The notes under the pieces: model-generated | Databases searched by the model: none | What the model was told of the DNA's origin: nothing | The model's input: only the letters and a program-made list of their open reading frames with translations | Program-made: the position numbers and the translations under genes | Assembly (NCBI GenBank): GCA_030035585.1 | Contig: CM057461.1 | Span: forward strand, 173,735,624 to 173,799,623 | Direction of reading: 5' to 3' | Length of the DNA stretch: 64,000 nucleotides | DNA from: Dugong dugon | Taxonomy: Eukaryota > Chordata > Mammalia > Sirenia > Dugongidae | Shown: positions 1-11,336 of the stretch, one piece after another | Layout: each line of letters starts with the position of its first letter | Numbering within the stretch: position 1 is the first letter of the stretch

Positions 1-370
1 GTCATGTAGACATGGGATCAAACAGGAAAATGCCCAGTAATACTGAAGAGCCTGAAGGTGTAAATGCAGAAAAAGGACGTCTCTTAAATGAAAATAGTTG
101 AGGAAAATCTCTTCGAACTGATAGTAAGAAATAAACGGACTGCAGCAGGTTTCGTTACATACTTTGGAGCCTAAATGATCGTATTATCCAACAATAATAA
201 TAATAAATAATTTAAATAAAAATAAACCCTATAGACATAGAATATGCTGGCTTAGTGTAAATGGATATTTTGGTCACTTAAACTGATCAGTTCATCTGTG
301 CTAAGAACATAACACTCGATTTTGCGTTTCTCATTCTCACTGATGCTTTTATGAACAGTAAATGAATTTT
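1..370. other. AT-rich intergenic stretch, nothing recognised
   Basis: No open frame of note and no repeat I can name. A short run of 'ataat' triplets lies near 197-215. Confidence 0.6.
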
Positions 371-567
371 TGTTATTTGCCATCGAGTTGATTCTGACTC
401 ATGGGACCCCATGTATACATAGTAAAACCACACCTTAGAGTTTTAAGGCTGTAACCTTTCAGAAGCAGATCGCCAGGCCTATCTTCCCAGGAGCCTCTGG
501 GTGAGTTCAAACAGCCAGCCTTTCAGCTAATAGTAGGGGTGCTTAATCTTTTGTGCCACCCAGGGAC
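371..567 (-). mobile_element. AfroSINE-type SINE, reverse
   Basis: Read on the minus strand it begins with the tRNA-like head (complement of 'gccacccagggac' at 555-567), passes through the 'gaaaggttacagcc'-type body and ends in the RTE-like tail, seen here as 'gttgattctgactcatggga'. It belongs to the form with the 'cccagaggc...ctgcttctgaaagg' body. Confidence 0.8.
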
Positions 568-1337
568 AAATATCAGTATATTGGCTTTGGTAGCAGAAGA
601 AAACTTTGCAAAAAATTATACAGTGGTATTTTACATTAGTATCATTATATGTTTTAATTCAAAAATCACTTCCAACCGTTCATTTAATCTGATCCATGAA
701 TCAAAGTAAAACCTCTTGAAGTTCATTTGTTTGAATATCAAATATCCAATATTATTGTGAACACTATTATAAATTCAGTTAATAAGTTTAGCATAAAGAT
801 GAAACTATTTGTGTTTATGATGATAATAAGAATACATATTTTGGCAGATCAAAATGTCCTGGTAAAAAACAGTGCTGTTATTACATTAAGAAAGCCCTAG
901 AGCAAGATTGTTCTTAGAATTGGTTATGATGTGAACCTAATTCATAGCTGCATCCAAACAAGCTTTGATCCTGTTTTAAAATAGAAGCTGTAACTCAAAT
1001 ATTTTTCATCTCAAAGTGGAATAACTAAACTGCAAAATAGCTGTGATGAAGCCAACGATGAGTACAAAATAAGAAGTCAGTACTTTCTTTTTGCTGTCCA
1101 TCAGCCATCAGCTTTTAGGACTATCTGAATGCCCTATGTGATCTACAGCGGTTTTGACTTCTTGCAAATCAGTTCTCTAAATTTTGGTTTTGTTTTTTTT
1201 TTTTAATCAAGTATTCAATGAATGGAGTAACATAAAATGTCAGCTTCTGAAAATCTCAGTGTATTACAAAGCTTAATGGATAAAATTCATTGAAATTTGA
1301 CTCTAAAATAGCGAGGGAAGAACTGAAGAAATTAAAT
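568..1337. other. AT-rich intergenic stretch, nothing recognised
   Basis: Unique-looking sequence with a T-run near 1192-1204. No coding or repeat signal that I can support. Confidence 0.5.
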
Positions 1338-1531
1338 TGTTGTTTTTGTCGAGTTGATTCCAATTCATGGTGACCCCATGTGTGCAGATTAGAACTGTTC
1401 CGTAGAGTTTTTGAAACTGTGACCTTTCAGAAGCAGATCACCAGGCACATTTTTCGAGGTGCCTCTGGATAAGTTTGAACTGGTAGCCTTTCAGCTAGTA
1501 GTCCAGTGCTTACCTTTTTGCCCCACTTAGC
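1338..1531 (-). mobile_element. AfroSINE-type SINE, reverse
   Basis: The tail complement 'gtcgagttgattccaattca' lies at about 1348-1367, followed by 'gtgacctttcagaagcagat' and a degenerate tRNA-like head near 1500-1530. Same structural class as the copy at 371-567, but more decayed in the head. Confidence 0.8.
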
Positions 1532-2339
1532 TCAAATAAGGTAGAATATTTAATTTTGAAATCAGGCTTTGGAATATCTGGACATGTTGAAAGAATATTT
1601 TGGTGATAAGCCTATGTTTCATCGGATAAATTTATATTTTGTAGCAGAGTAACATGAAGTTGAGACCTGTGACTTTGTAACTTCTAAATTTAGAGAAATT
1701 TTCAAATAATCATTAATAGAATTAACTTATTTCACTAATTTTGTCTTGTAAAAATATTCTTAAAGAAAATTACTCCACGGTTTATGTGGAAATTATTTGG
1801 ATTGTAATATTTACACACTTTAATATGGAAACAATCCTAGATTTTCTCTACAGGTGCCTCTTTTACTCTAGAGAAATTATTTTTTAAATGAAAATATTAT
1901 GACCTACATAAAAGAGTCAATTAAAAATGTAAATAATCTCAAATTTATGAATAAGAATATGCTACTTTGAAAGATGCAGGCAATTATATGATAAAAATAA
2001 TAAGACAATATAAAAAACAGTACAATCTTCATTAAAAAATAGTGATGTGGTATTAGAGTCAGATATGGCCTGGACATTGTATAAAGAATATGACTATGTA
2101 CCAAAAATAGTTATTTCCTTAATCATATTTTAATATTAAAATAATCAGTTAAAGAAGCTTCAATTTTTTTTGTTTTAATTCACATGGAATTATGTTATTT
2201 TTATATTTTAGAAAGAATTTATAAACCAATATAAGACCAATCTGCCATTCAATAGTTTAAATAACTATATATTTTAAAATTATATTTAACACCCTGCTTT
2301 ATATTCAAGAGGACTAAGTATGGATAACAAATTATATGG
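1532..2339. other. AT-rich intergenic stretch, nothing recognised
   Basis: Very AT-rich; small open frames here are uninformative. No named repeat recognised. Confidence 0.5.
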
Positions 2340-2485
2340 TCACGTTAGTATAATGGAAATCAACTTTACATTTATTATTTTATATAATTGTCATTAAATA
2401 GCATTTTGAGGTAAATAACTATTATTGCTATTTTATACATGAGAAAACTGAAATTCAGAGAGGTTAACATCCACTAGGTCAAACA
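2340..2485 (+). mobile_element. MIR-type ancient SINE fragment
   Basis: Contains the MIR core order: 'gaggtaaataactattattg', then 'gagaaaactgaaattcagag' and 'aggttaacat'. This matches the familiar 'gatgaggaaactgaggcacagagaggttaa' logic with many changes. Confidence 0.6.
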
Positions 2486-3232
2486 TCTATCTTTATTCAT
2501 TTTTTAAATGTTTCAAATTAAAGACATATTAGCTGACTTTTTATGACATTTGTATTATGAAAAAATCATAACATTTCTTAAAAGTTGCCAGTTAGTTTTC
2601 TTCCTTCCTTCTTTGTTTGCTTGCATGCTTACTTACTTCTTTTAAATAATGAAAGTTACATTTGCACAGGGCAAAAACATACTGAATCAAAAACTTACAA
2701 AAGAAACTGTAGACATTTACACTACAGTTTGCAGTACAGAAATGGTATAGTTTTTGATCATTTGGTATATAACATACTAGTAGTATTTTCAAACTTGTAA
2801 ATCAAAATAACAGCACTCTTGACTGAAAGAAGTAATGGATACCTAGTTGTTACCATGGAAACAACAGCTCTCTCCTAATCTCCTAATTCTCTTTTTGAAA
2901 GTTTTTGTCTTGGATGATTTTTCCCCTCTTTCCCTGCAGGGTACAACATCTTATTAAAAATTGAAGTTTTTTTTTTTTTTTTTCAAGAATTAGCTTGAAA
3001 GTTTTTGAAGTTTTTTTTTTCTCTTCTCTCAAATGCAAGCAATGAATGATATAAAGATCAATAAACCAAACAGAATAGGTGTTGAAATATATATGAGCAA
3101 AAGGAACTTTTAATTTCATCAACATTCATAAAGTTGCTTAGAAGAAAAATCACTTTCTAAAAGAAAACTTCAAAAAATAGCTTAAAATATGTATACACTG
3201 TCAGCTGGGTAGCATAAGCAAAATTTAATTTT
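2486..3232. other. AT-rich intergenic stretch flanking the L1 insertion
   Basis: No repeat assigned. T-runs at about 2969-2983 and 3013-3020. Ends at the L1 target duplication. Confidence 0.5.
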
Positions 3233-3248
3233 AAAAATTAAGCATATA
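3233..3248. repeat. Target-site duplication, 5' copy, of the full-length L1
   Basis: The 16-mer 'aaaaattaagcatata' lies immediately before the L1 start and is repeated without mismatch at 11494-11509 after the L1 tail. A perfect 16/16 duplication marks target-primed insertion and suggests a fairly recent event. Confidence 0.93.
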
Positions 3249-4689
3249 GGGGGGCAAGATGGCGCTCTAGGCAGAAGCACCACGCCGTCCCTCCACAGCA
3301 AAGATCCGAAAAACTAAGCCTAACAGAGAATCAACAATCCTAAAACCCTAGAACACCAAATGAAGAGATAAAGAACTCAGCCAAACACCAAACGGAGTGA
3401 GAATACTAAAAGAGAATGGAGAGCGAGGAGAGACTCAGGCAGAGATTCCTTACCAGCTAACGCAGCGCGGATCCACCATCTTGGATTCCTATCGGAGACC
3501 AGCAAACGGGAGAGCAGCCTTGCAGAGCATCTGGTCGGAGACAGAACGACCGGTAAACTGCGGTGCGCGCTCTCCCACCCCCCACCCCTCTCCGCCTCAG
3601 CTGGGGATCCCCTGATTTCCGTGGCCAGGGTCCCTGGGGTGGGGGGTGCCGGTGCTTGGATTCCACGCTCCTGGGCTGGCGGCTTTCTAGGAACCGTTTG
3701 CTGGCAGCTACCGAACCTTTTTCTGCCGCCTCCCCCTCCTTTTGCCTGGGTGCCTGAATCTGAGTGCCGTCTTTGCTCTCTTCTGTGGAGCTGTGGGGCT
3801 GCGTTCGGGCGTGTGGCTGTTTCCAGGTCTAGGCTACCACGCTGGTGGGATCCCAGGGCCTTTGTTCGTTGGCTCCTCTGCTTCCCGTGGCCACGGTCTC
3901 TTAACCCCGAGACTACCGGCTTCTTGGAATTCACGCCCCTGAGTGGGGGCTCACTGGGTCCCATTTGTAGGCACTGACTGCTGGTGTTGCCCTTTTTTTT
4001 TTTTTTCTCAATTTTATTTTTCTTCCTTTTTTGATTAGTTTTGTCATCTTTTACCTCTTTTTCCCTTTTGTCTTTCTTCATTGCTTAATTTCTCATCCCT
4101 CTATCTCTTCCTTCTCTTTCTGATCCCTGAATACCAGGCGATGTATGCCTCTGTACCTTCTGGCCAGGCTGAGCTGTGAAAATTGAGACCGACTCCCCCA
4201 GACCTCATAGCTGCATCGGTAGGATCCCTGGGAACTTTGCAGTTCTTTAACTTTTCTGATTTTTATTTGGTCATTCTTTCCTTTTCTTTCTCTTCCCCCT
4301 TCTGGTTTCCTCCATCCCATAGTCTCTCATCTGTACATTCCAACGACAAGCTCCCCTAGCATTCTTTTATGTTTGTATGCTTTTTGCTCCTCCTTCTCTC
4401 TCCTCTCTCCCATATCCAGCTTAGCTTCACACATAACCATCTTCCCGCTGCACCCTACCTACCTGCACCGTGCACTAGACATCACACCACCAAGCGGTGC
4501 AGGCACGCCCTATTGGAACCTGCCCAGCACTGACTACTGACCGTCCTGGTCACTGCAGTGAGTACCACAAGCAACCCGTACCAGTGGCTCCTCCTCAGCT
4601 AGATCTGCCCAGCTGTACCACAAGGACGAAACAAAAAAAAAAAAAAAAAAAAAAATCTACAATCAATAAACGAGAGAAATATCTACCGA
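3249..4689 (+). promoter_or_regulatory. L1 5' UTR with internal promoter
   Basis: Starts with G6 and then 'caagatggcgc'. The 'aagatggc' at 3256-3263 matches a YY1-type site, which in human L1 sits at the same place and sets the transcription start. The block 3420-3980 is GC-rich against an AT-rich window, as expected of an L1 internal promoter. It turns pyrimidine-rich at 3990-4420 and carries an A23 tract at 4633-4655 just before ORF1. Promoter role is inferred from position and family. Confidence 0.8.
3377..4081 (-). other. Antisense 234-codon open frame in the L1 5' UTR, unproven
   Basis: An ATG-to-stop frame runs on the minus strand across most of the 5' UTR. The start of the predicted protein is lysine-rich (encoded by the complement of T-rich 3990-4080), the middle is rich in Gly, Arg and Pro, and the end is hydrophobic. 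No domain is recognisable. Primate L1 has a short antisense ORF0 driven by an antisense promoter in the same region, so position is suggestive. But several other frames are also open in this GC-rich block, so chance is the simplest explanation. Confidence 0.25.
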
Positions 4690-5739
4690 ATGTCCCGAAA
4701 ACAGCAAACAATATCAAAACGTTTACAAAAACAAGACAAGATGGCTCCAATAGGCGTCCAAATTAAAACACCAGATAACTCTCCTGTGGAAGAAAATGCA
4801 CTAGAAGTACCTGATATGGAACTCAAATCACTAATACTCGGAATTTTCCAAGAACTGAGGCAAAAAGCTGACAAACATGAGGAAAAAAAAGACAAATTTA
4901 TGGAAAATAGAGACAAAAAATTGGAAGAATTCAGGAAGATGATGCAGGAACAAAATGCCAAAATAAATTCACAACTCGAAATTATACAAAAACAACAATT
5001 AGAAATCCAAAAGATAAACAACAAGAGTTCAGAAATGGACGGTGTCATAGAAGGGCTGAGAAGTAGATTTGAAACCGTGGAAGACAGGATCCGTGGAACT
5101 GAAGACAAACACTTGGATACAACTCTGTTTCAGGAAAACTCAGAAAAAAGAACAAAGAAAAATGAAGAGACCCTGAGAGTTATGTGGTACACAATTAAAA
5201 GCAAAAACTTACGAGTGATTGGCATACCAGAACAGGGGGAGAAAACAGAAAACACAGAGAGGATCATTGACGAACTGCTGACAGAAAACTTTCCCAATAT
5301 CATGAAAAATGAAAAGCTGGCCATCCAAGAAGCTCAACGAACCCCATATAGAAGAGACCCCAAAAGAAAATCACCAAGACATATCATATTCACACTCACT
5401 AAAACTAAAGACAAACAAAGAATCCTGAGAGCAGCTCGGGAAAAACAAGAAGTCACATACAGAGGAGAAACAATAAGACTAAGCTCAGATTATTCAGCAG
5501 AAACCATGCAGGCAAGAAGGCAATGGGATGACATATATAAAATCTTGAAAGAAAAAAATTGTCAGCCAAGAATAATATATCCTGCAAAACTCTCATTCAG
5601 ATTTGATGGTGAAATTAGGTCATTTCCAGATAAACAGAAACTAAAGGAATATGCAAAAGTCAAACCAAACTTACAAGAATTATTAAAGGGAGTTCTTCGA
5701 TCTGAGGACAAACAGCTTCAGCCCTCAGGCAGGACCTAG
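4690..5739 (+). CDS. L1 ORF1: L1 ORF1p, RNA-binding nucleic-acid chaperone, intact
   Basis: Encodes 349 residues; human ORF1p is 338. The protein forms trimers that coat L1 RNA in the cytoplasm and is needed for retrotransposition. A charged N-terminus leads into a long Lys/Glu/Gln-rich coiled coil, about residues 45-155. An RRM-like domain follows, about 170-255, with 'NLRVIGIPE' at 173-181 and 'RHIIF' at 230-234. The C-terminal domain, about 256-335, holds 'YPAKLSF' at 297-303. The chosen ATG gives the canonical basic start; ATG at 4741 (residue 18) is a possible alternative. No internal stop. ORF2 starts 430 nt downstream in a different frame. High confidence in family; whether it is expressed cannot be seen. 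Confidence 0.93.
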   Translation: MSRKQQTISKRLQKQDKMAPIGVQIKTPDNSPVEENALEVPDMELKSLILGIFQELRQKADKHEEKKDKFMENRDKKLEEFRKMMQEQNAKINSQLEIIQKQQLEIQKINNKSSEMDGVIEGLRSRFETVEDRIRGTEDKHLDTTLFQENSEKRTKKNEETLRVMWYTIKSKNLRVIGIPEQGEKTENTERIIDELLTENFPNIMKNEKLAIQEAQRTPYRRDPKRKSPRHIIFTLTKTKDKQRILRAAREKQEVTYRGETIRLSSDYSAETMQARRQWDDIYKILKEKNCQPRIIYPAKLSFRFDGEIRSFPDKQKLKEYAKVKPNLQELLKGVLRSEDKQLQPSGRT

Positions 5740-6169
5740 GACCTAGGACGCAGGTTCACATGAACCAGATATCATTCTAGGAGTTGAACTACAGAGGACT
5801 TTCCAAAAACAAAAGAAATACAACAGGGAATCAGAGAAATCAATCAAAGGATGACAACAACATCAAAGCAATGAAAGAGGGAACAAACGGCATAGGTATA
5901 GAACCTTCTAAAGGAGAGGAAGGCAAGGTGATACCAAGTAACGGTGGACTGCTTCAAAATTATAAAGATAAGGGTAAAATTCATGGTAACCACAAAAAAA
6001 GTTAACAAACCAACTCATAAAAATAAAGACGAAAAACACAAAGTCTCAACAAAAACAAAACCTAAAAAAAAAAAGAAATGAACACAAAATCCACAAACAA
6101 AAGTAACTCAGCACAAGAGAGTAAGAAGAACAAAGAAAACTTCAGCATCACAAAAAAAAGCACTACAAA
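5740..6169 (+). other. Long A-rich spacer between L1 ORF1 and ORF2
   Basis: 430 nt separate the ORFs; human L1 has about 63 nt. The spacer is A-rich with several A-runs and opens with a tandem 'acctagg' pair at 5735-5748. A 73-codon frame at 5784-6005 is low-complexity and probably meaningless. ORF2 translation would need reinitiation or internal entry across it. Confidence 0.7.
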
Positions 6170-9100
6170 ATGACAGCAACAAACTCACATCTATCAATAA
6201 TTACACTGAACGTAAATGGACTCAATGCACCCATAAAGAGACGGAGAGTGGCAGAATGGATAAGAAAACAGGATCCATCCATTTGCTGTCTACAAGAGAC
6301 ACACCTTAGAAACAAAGATGTGAATTTATTAAAAATCAAAGGTTGGAAAAAAATATATCAAGCTAACAACTATCAAAAAAGAGCAGGAGTGGCAATTCTA
6401 ATCTCAGATAAAATAGACTTTAAAACAAAATCTACCATAAAAGACAAAGAAGGACACTATATAATGATTAAGGGGATGATCCATCATGAAGACATAACCA
6501 TAATAAATATCTATGCACCCAACGACAGGGCTCCAAAATACATAAAAAAAACTCTAACAGCACTGAAAAGAGAAATTGACAGTTCCACAATAATAGTAGG
6601 AGACTTCAACACACCACTCTCAGTAAAGGACAGAACAACTAAAAAGAAACTCAGCAAAGATACAGAAGACCTAAAGCGCACAATCAGCCAACTGGACCTC
6701 ATAGACATATATAGAACAATCCATCCAACCGCTGCAAAGTACACATTCTTTTCCAATGCACATGGAACGTTCTCCAGAATAGACCACATCTTAGGCCACA
6801 GAGCAATCCTCAACAAGATCCAAAACGTTGAGATAATTCACAGTATCTTCTCTGACCACAATGCCATCAAGGTAGAAATTAACACTAGAAACAGCAAGGA
6901 AAAAAAATCAAACACATGGAAACTGAATAATAATCTGCTTACACATCAATGGGTAATAGAAGAAATCAGAGATGGAATTAAAAAATTCCTAGAATCAAAT
7001 GAAAATGAAAACACATCATACCAAAACCTTTGGGACACAGCAAAGGCAGTCCTCAGAGGACAATTTATAGCAATAGATGCACATATCAAAAAAGAAGAAA
7101 GCGACAAAATCAAAACATTAACTACAGAACTCAAACAAATAGAAAGAGAACAACAAAAAAAGCCTACAACCACCGGAAGAAAGGAAATAGTAAAGATCAG
7201 AGCAGAAATCAATGAAATAGAGAACAGAAAAACAATAGAAAGAATCAACAAAACCAAAAGTTGGTTCTTTGAAAGAATCAACAAAATCGACAAACCACTG
7301 GCCAGACTGACAAAAGAAAAACAGCAGAGGGCACAAATAACCCAAATAAGAAATGAAATGGGGGACATTACAACAGACCCAACTGAAATAAAAAGGATTA
7401 TAACAGAATATTATGAAAAACTATATTCCAACAAATTTGAAAACCTAGAGGAAATGGATAAATTTCTAGAAACATACGGCCTACCCAAACTACAACAAAG
7501 TGATATTGAAAACCTGAACAGACCCATAACAAGAGAAGAGATTGAAAAGGTAATTAAAAAACTCCCAACCAAAAAAAGCCCTGGCCCAGATGGCTTCACT
7601 GGAGAATTCTACAAAACATTTACAGAAGAGCTCGTACCAGTTCTACTCAAGCTATTTCAGAGCATAGAAGAGGAAGCAACACTTCCAAATTCATTCTATG
7701 AAGCCAGCATAACGCTGATACCAAAACCAGGCAAAGACATCACAAAAAAAGAAAATTACACACCAATATCTCTCATGAATATAGATGCAAAAATTCTGAA
7801 CAAAATTCTAGCCAATAGAATTCAGTATCATATCAAAAAAATAATACACCACGACCAAGTAGGATTCATACCAGGTATGCAAGGATGGTTTAACATTAGA
7901 AAATCCATCAACGTAATCCACCACATAAATAAAATGAAAGAAAAAAATCACATGATCATCTCAATTGATGCAGAAAAGGCATTTGACAAAGTCCAACACC
8001 CATTCCTGATAAAAGCTCTCAATAAAATAGGTATAGAAGGGACATTTCTCAACATAATAAAGGGCATCTATGCAAAACCAACAGCCAACATCATTCTTAA
8101 TGGAGAGAGGCTGAAAACATTCCCCTTGAAAACAGGAACAAGACAAGGATGCCCTTTATCACCACTCCTGTTTAACATTGTGCTGGAAGTTCTAGCTAGA
8201 GCAGTAAGGCAAGAGAAAGAAATAAAGGGCATCTAAATTGGTAATGAAGAAGTTAAACTCTCCCTGTTTGCAGATGATATGATACTATACATAGAAAACC
8301 CTAAAGACTCCATGAGAAATTTACTGGAACTAATAGAAAGATTCAGCAGAGTAGCAGGATACAAGATAAACATTCAAAAATCAGTTGGATTCCTATACAC
8401 CAGTAAAGAGAACGATGAAAAGGAGATCAGGAAATCAATACCATTTTCAATAGCCCCTAAAAAGATAAAATACTTAGGAATAAATCTGATCAGGGATGTA
8501 AAAGACCTATACAAAGAAAACTACAAAACACTGCTGCATGAAACCCAAAGGGATCTACATAAATGGAAAAACATACCATGCTCATGGATAGGCAGACTCA
8601 ACATTGTGAAAATGGCAATTCTACCTAAAGCAATCTACAAATACAATGCAATCACGATACAAATACCAACAACATTCTTCAAAGAGATGGAAAAACTAAT
8701 TATTAACTTTATATGGAAAGGGAAGAAACCCCGAATAAGTAAAGCACTACTAAAGAAGAAGAATAAAGTTGGAGGACTCACACTACCTGACTTGAGAACC
8801 TACTATACAGCTACAGTACTCAAAACAGCCTGGTACTGGTACAACAACAGAGACATTGACCAATGGAACAGAATTGAGAACTCAGATGTAAATCCATCCA
8901 CCTACGGTCACCTGATTTTTGACAAGGGCCCAAAATACATCAAATGGGGAAAAGACAGTCTTTTAACAAATGGTGCTGGCAAAACTGGATATCCATTTGT
9001 AGAAAAATGAAACAGGACCCATACCTCACACCATATACAAAAACTACTTCAAAATGGATCAAAGACCTGAATATAAAGCCTCAAACTATAAAATTCATAG

Positions 9101-9993
9101 AAGAAAAAATAGGACCAACACTTCAGACCTTAATACATGGCATTAACAGGATACAAACCATAAACATCAACACAAAAAACCCAACAGATAAACTAGATAA
9201 TTGGGATCTTCTAAAAATCAAACATCTATGCTCTTCAAAAGACTTCACCAAAAGAGTTAAAAGAGAACCTACAGACTGGGAAAAAATTTTTGGACAGTAC
9301 AAGTCAGACAAAGGTCTAATCTCCATAATCTACAAGAAAATCCAACACCTCTACAACAAAAAGACAACCAATCCTATCAAAAAATGGGCAAAGGAAATGA
9401 ACAGACACTTCACCAAGGAAGACATTCAAATGGCCAACAGACACATGAGGAAATGCTCGCGATCACTAGCCATTAGAGAAATGCAAATTAAAACCACAAT
9501 GAGATACCATCTCACCCTGGCATTACTGGCACAAATCAAAAATACTGGAAATAACAAATGTTGGAGGGGCTGCGGGGAGACGGGAACTCTTATACACTGC
9601 TGGTGGGAATGCAAAATGATACAACCATTTTGGAAAATGATATGGCGTTTCCTCAGAAAGCTAGAAATAGACATACCATTCGATCCAGCAATCCCACTCC
9701 TAGGAATATATCCTAGAGAAATAAGAGTCATCACTCAAATAGACATATGCACACCTATGTTCATGGCAGCATTATTCACAATAGCAAAATGATGGAAACA
9801 ACCTTGATGTCCATCAGCAGATGAATGGATACACAAACTATGGTACATAGACACAATGGAGTACTATGCAACGAGAAAGAACAACAATGAATCTGTGAAC
9901 CATCTCATAACATGGATGAAACTGGAGGACATTATGCTGAGTGAAATAAGTCAATCACAAAAAGACAAATATTGTATGAGACCTCTATTGTAA
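6170..9993 (+). pseudogene. L1 ORF2: L1 ORF2p, endonuclease and reverse transcriptase, broken
   Basis: An APE-type endonuclease occupies residues 1-240 with the catalytic set in place: N14, E43 in 'QETHL', D145 and N147 in 'GDFN', D205 and H230 in 'SDH'. The reverse transcriptase follows, with 'SPGPDGF' near 470, D600 in 'SIDAEKAFD', '[12 protein letters not shown]', and 'FADD' at 8267-8278. Breaks: an in-frame TAA at 8234-8236 (codon 689), eleven codons before FADD, and a one-base loss near 8961-8965 that moves the frame. The C-terminal Cys/His knuckle (C-x3-C-x7-H-x4-C) is at 9559-9612 in the second frame. That frame stops at TGA 9790-9792, yet L1-like coding resumes through a second TGA at 9805-9807 to TAA at 9991-9993. 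Catalytic residues survive; full-length protein cannot be made. Confidence 0.93.
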
Positions 9994-10722
9994 AAACCCA
10001 TGAAAAAATTCACATGCAAAATGTAACAATCCTTGTTGGTTACCAGGAATGGGGGGGGGGGGGAATACTAAATAGGTAATAGGTAAGTGGTAACCTGGGT
10101 GAGAGGTGAGATAGTACATAGTACAGGGGAAACTAACACAACCTGCACAAGGAAAGGTCATGGAGGCCCTATAGACACATCCAAACCCCCCGAGGGACTG
10201 AGTTGTTGGACGGAGGGCTCTGGGGACCATGATCTCGGGGAACATCTAGCTCAATTGGCATGACACTACTTATAAAGATAATGCTCTACATTCTACCTTG
10301 GTGAGTAGTGTCTGGGCTCTTAAAAGCCTATGAGCGGCCATCTAAGATACTCCACTGATCTCATCCCTTCGGGAACAAGGGAGAATGAAGAGAACAGGAT
10401 ACAAGGAAAAGATTAGTCCAAACGACTAATTGTCCACAGCTACCAAGGCCTCCACGGGACTGAGCCCAGTACAGCTGGATGGTGCCCGGCTACCACCAAT
10501 GACTCCTCTGACCAGGGTCACAACAGAGTGTTCTGGGCAGAGCTGGAGAAGTATGTAGAGCATAATTTTAACTCCCAAAAAAAAAAAAAAAAAGAAGACC
10601 AGATTTACTGGCCTAAAGAATACTAGCGAAACCTCAAGAGTGTGGCCCCCAGACACCCTTTCAGCTCAGAGGTGAAGTTACCTTCGAGGTTCGATGTTAA
10701 GCCTGGGAATGGACAGCCCAGT

Positions 10723-11021
10723 AAAACTAAATGGGACTAACGAGGTACAGGAGTCCGGTGACAAGGGCCAGAAGGCAGAGGGAGAGTAGGAAACTGATGA
10801 TAAGCAACACAAATGGAATAAGGACACTGTCGATGTATTGTGAGATCGTTGACCACTGTTATAGGGCAACATTTGTAGTAACTATTAAATGGGAGGCTGT
10901 TTTGTCCTGTAAGCCTTCATCTTGGGTGAGAATGGCAGCACAATTGGAAGAGCATAGTCAATATCACTTAAATGTGTAAGTAAAAAGTTTTGAAATGGTG
11001 TTTAAATAAAATAAAATAAAA
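10723..11021 (+). repeat. L1 3' UTR tandem unit 1
   Basis: Begins 'aaactaaatgggactaacga', includes 'gtaagccttcatcttgggtg' and ends in 'tttaaataaaataaaataaa'. Unit 2 repeats the same order. Confidence 0.88.
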
Positions 11022-11336
11022 CAAATGAGACTAAAGAGGTACAATAGTCCACTGACAAGGTCCAGAAGACAAAAGGGGACAAGGAAGTCCCCTGGTGATA
11101 GGGAACACAAGGTGGAGTAAGGATATTCTTGATGTGCTGTGAGATTGTTAACCATTGTCATAGGGCAACATGTGTAGTAACTGTTAAATGAAAAACTATT
11201 TTGTTCTGTAAGCCTTCATCTTAAGTGAGAATAACAGCACAGTTGGAAGAGCGTAGTCAATGTCACTGAACTGTGAATGTAGAAATTCTTGAAACGGTGT
11301 ATCTTTGGCCATCTGTAATTTTCATCCAAAAAAAAA
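11016..11336 (+). repeat. L1 3' UTR tandem unit 2
   Basis: Begins 'aaaacaaatgagactaaaga' and carries 'gtaagccttcatcttaagtg', matching unit 1 throughout. Ends in an A9 run at 11328-11336. Confidence 0.88.

Noticed and set aside
3621..3977. 118-codon forward frame in the L1 5' UTR
   Set aside because: Lies in the GC-rich promoter where frames are open on both strands; no family known and it overlaps the antisense frame.
4683..5108. 141-codon minus-strand frame
   Set aside because: Shadow of the L1 ORF1 coiled coil.
6946..7368. 140-codon minus-strand frame
   Set aside because: Shadow of L1 ORF2: antisense of A-rich coding sequence gives long hydrophobic frames.
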